From contig WQSD01000031.1 in assembly GCA_009788105.1 (NCBI GenBank), forward strand, positions 4,395-9,781: 5,387 bases of DNA, read 5' to 3'. The translations under genes and the position numbers were made by a program. Each line of letters begins with the position of its first letter. The first letter of the stretch is position 1. Source of the DNA: Oscillospiraceae bacterium (GTDB taxonomy: Bacteria; Bacillota; Clostridia; Oscillospirales; CAG-272). The notes under the pieces were generated by a model. That model was not told the DNA's origin, did not search any database, and saw only the letters and a program-made list of their open reading frames with translations. Of the stretch, positions 3,905-5,387 are shown piece by piece.

Positions 3905-3933
3905 CAGGCAACTGTAACAGGTTGCCTTTTGTT
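3905..3933 (+). terminator. Leader terminator/attenuator before the surface protein
   Basis: AGGCAAC (3906-3912) pairs with GTTGCCT (3921-3927) around an 8-base loop that can add CTG/CAG pairing, followed by TTTTGTT. It lies 33 bases before the adhesin start, so it can act as the expression platform of the structured leader. Confidence 0.7.
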
Positions 3934-3965
3934 ATACCCAAAATAAAAACAAGGAGGTTTCGTAA

Positions 3966-5387
3966 ATGAAACCCAATTCAACCCGTGCCGACGGCACACC
4001 AAACCAAAATTCGCAAGTTGCGAATAAACCAAAACAGAAAAGGAGTAATTCAATGAAATTACACACAAAAGCACCACCCACTCAAAAATGGACGAGAACG
4101 GCTATTTTAGCCATGTTAATCTTCTCCCTACTCGTTCCATCATTCATGGGCTTAACCACCCTTGCAGGGGGCTACACAGCCCCACAGACCACCCACACCT
4201 CGCTATCTCTTAATGCGAACGCTGTCCTGTCAAATTCTTTTTCCAGCCAGCCTGCCCTTGACCCTGTCCCTTTCAGCGATACTGTTTCAGTACAGTTTAG
4301 GGGCAGATTGGCACTTACAGAAATTCCTCCGGCGTGGAGGAATCAGTACATGGCAACAACCACAAAAGAACTTATAGTCAATGGAACAACCTTTGAAGGC
4401 CTTTGTTTGCAACCTCTTGTAGTTGTGCCAAGTGATGGAGTATTTACTGGGACTATACTACCACCAAACCATGAACTTTCCCATGCTCTATATTGGTTAA
4501 GTGGGCCGGGAAGAGACCAGTTTTGGACAGCGGAAAGATTGGCGCGTGTTCCAGCAACACCATCAGGAGACAGAAGGGTTGCCGCAACCCACTTAATGTT
4601 GGGTTATCTCTATGGTGGGCGGGTGTTTCTAAACACAGGCTGGGGCTTTGTTGTCACTCCCGGAAGAGCAGCCATCCGTGGACTGATAGCAGACCTTGAT
4701 ACCATGCCAGCCGTGCCAATTGGGAATATTGGATTTAGTAACACTCACCTAATTGCCCAAATGTACTACCCCGGCGGCGTTCGCCAAGGCATGGCAACCC
4801 CATGGACAGCCTTTACAGCACCCGCCGGAGTGACGATAACTGTTGCACCACAGTATGGAGCATGGATTGAATTATATCGTGGCGGTGCAGTTACCTACCA
4901 CTTCGGAGGGGTTGCCATAGGGAACGGCGACCAAATTCGCTTTAGAGCATCCACCCAACCGCCTGAAATGGAGTGGGATAGTCCAGTTTTCCACAATCCA
5001 ACAGCAACAATGGGACGTGCGGTTTTAATCAATCAAGCGGCCGCAACCCAAACAATCGGCGGTTGGATAGGCGGGCTTGGAGAGCCACAATCTACGCAAC
5101 TTTATGTGGATTGGGACAATTGGATAGAACAATTAGGTTCTCTTCGTATCCAAAAAACAGTAGCAAACTGGCACACGGTGCAGGGCTTTCAGTTTAATGT
5201 CCATCGCAATTCGGACAACGCACACATAGGCACATTCACCACCGGCGCAACCGGTTGGGCTTATGTAGGAAACCTTGAGCCGAACCAATACTACACCATC
5301 ACAGAAGTCGTGCCTGCGGGCTTTGTAGCACCACCTCCAGTAACCGTCCGTGTGGCCGCCGGTCAGGTGGGCGAAGCCTCCCCAATC
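3966..5387 (+). CDS. Large secreted surface protein, thioester-adhesin-like N-terminus and SpaA-like domain (partial)
   Basis: At least 474 residues are open to the window end. Two in-frame starts both have ribosome binding sites: ATG 3966 (AAGGAGG, 8 bases) and ATG 4053 (AGGAG, 7 bases), differing by a polar 29-residue extension. Residues 30-68 form a signal peptide: the basic TQKWTRT, then the hydrophobic AILAMLIFSLL, and a possible LAG-G cleavage site. Residues ~105-215 recall Gram-positive thioester adhesin domains: GLCLQPL with Cys147, then ALYWLSGPG, then ATHLMLGYLYGG, where His209 stands where TQxA proteins have Gln. Residues ~220-385 are beta-rich and unassigned. From 391 a SpaA/Cna-B-like domain begins: GSLRIQKT with Lys397, the FQFNVH strand, NLEPNQYYTITEVVPAGF with Glu447, the expected isopeptide Lys and catalytic Glu. 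Such proteins are pilins or adhesins, usually anchored by LPXTG at the C-terminus, which is outside the window. A structured leader and attenuator precede it. Confidence 0.85.
   Translation, partial: MKPNSTRADGTPNQNSQVANKPKQKRSNSMKLHTKAPPTQKWTRTAILAMLIFSLLVPSFMGLTTLAGGYTAPQTTHTSLSLNANAVLSNSFSSQPALDPVPFSDTVSVQFRGRLALTEIPPAWRNQYMATTTKELIVNGTTFEGLCLQPLVVVPSDGVFTGTILPPNHELSHALYWLSGPGRDQFWTAERLARVPATPSGDRRVAATHLMLGYLYGGRVFLNTGWGFVVTPGRAAIRGLIADLDTMPAVPIGNIGFSNTHLIAQMYYPGGVRQGMATPWTAFTAPAGVTITVAPQYGAWIELYRGGAVTYHFGGVAIGNGDQIRFRASTQPPEMEWDSPVFHNPTATMGRAVLINQAAATQTIGGWIGGLGEPQSTQLYVDWDNWIEQLGSLRIQKTVANWHTVQGFQFNVHRNSDNAHIGTFTTGATGWAYVGNLEPNQYYTITEVVPAGFVAPPPVTVRVAAGQVGEASPI

Noticed and set aside
4162..4699. 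Plus-strand frames at 4162-4377 and 4493-4699
   Set aside because: These are out-of-frame shadows of the surface protein gene, which is continuously open from 3966.
1..5387. CRISPR array or insertion sequence
   Set aside because: No regularly spaced repeats and no transposase motifs are visible on either strand.

Overview
The window looks like a chromosomal accessory region of an anaerobic, Clostridia-like Firmicute. The evidence is strong AGGAGG-type ribosome binding sites, consensus TTGACA-17-TATAAT-like promoters, tRNA genes with encoded CCA, T-rich intrinsic terminators, phage gene fragments of the kind found in Firmicutes prophages, and a Gram-positive surface protein with a SpaA-like domain. 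No species can be named from the sequence.

Left part (1-1020): the last 19 codons of an unidentified membrane-type protein are followed by a degraded lysogeny module. It holds the HExxH half of an ImmA/IrrE-type metallopeptidase on the minus strand and, head to head with it, the catalytic half of a tyrosine integrase on the plus strand. Both have lost their 5' halves, so the junction near 435-470 looks like a deletion scar.

Next (1045-1557): two divergent tRNA genes, tRNA-Pro(GGG) on minus and tRNA-Ser(GGA) on plus, each with its own consensus promoter and terminator. They are bounded by an unusual inverted duplication of about 66 bp that begins exactly at the two CCA ends. A bidirectional terminator follows.

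Middle (1565-3156, minus strand): a remnant of a phage head-morphogenesis operon. In transcription order it has an R-S-E type ADP-ribosyltransferase domain protein whose own start is unclear, a 43-aa basic/acidic protein translationally coupled to it, and a minor head protein cut off after about 128 residues. Terminators follow it. The 3154-3260 stretch upstream is a row of four small hairpins.

The most interesting part (3344-3681) is a previously unmarked, complete type I toxin-antitoxin candidate with the layout of the Fst/par locus. A mRNA of about 215 nt on minus encodes a 26-aa hydrophobic peptide whose strong Shine-Dalgarno is buried in a long stem. A plus-strand RNA of about 95 nt converges on it, and the two share one bidirectional terminator. 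The small RNA carries an imperfect antisense copy of the toxin's Shine-Dalgarno region.

Right part (3728-5387): a structured, unassigned RNA leader with an intrinsic terminator precedes a large secreted surface protein that runs off the window. The protein has a signal peptide, a region resembling Cys/Gln thioester adhesin domains but with His at the expected Gln place, and the start of a SpaA-like isopeptide domain. Overall this is an eroded prophage beside tRNA genes, a probable addiction module, and a surface adhesin gene with its own regulatory leader.
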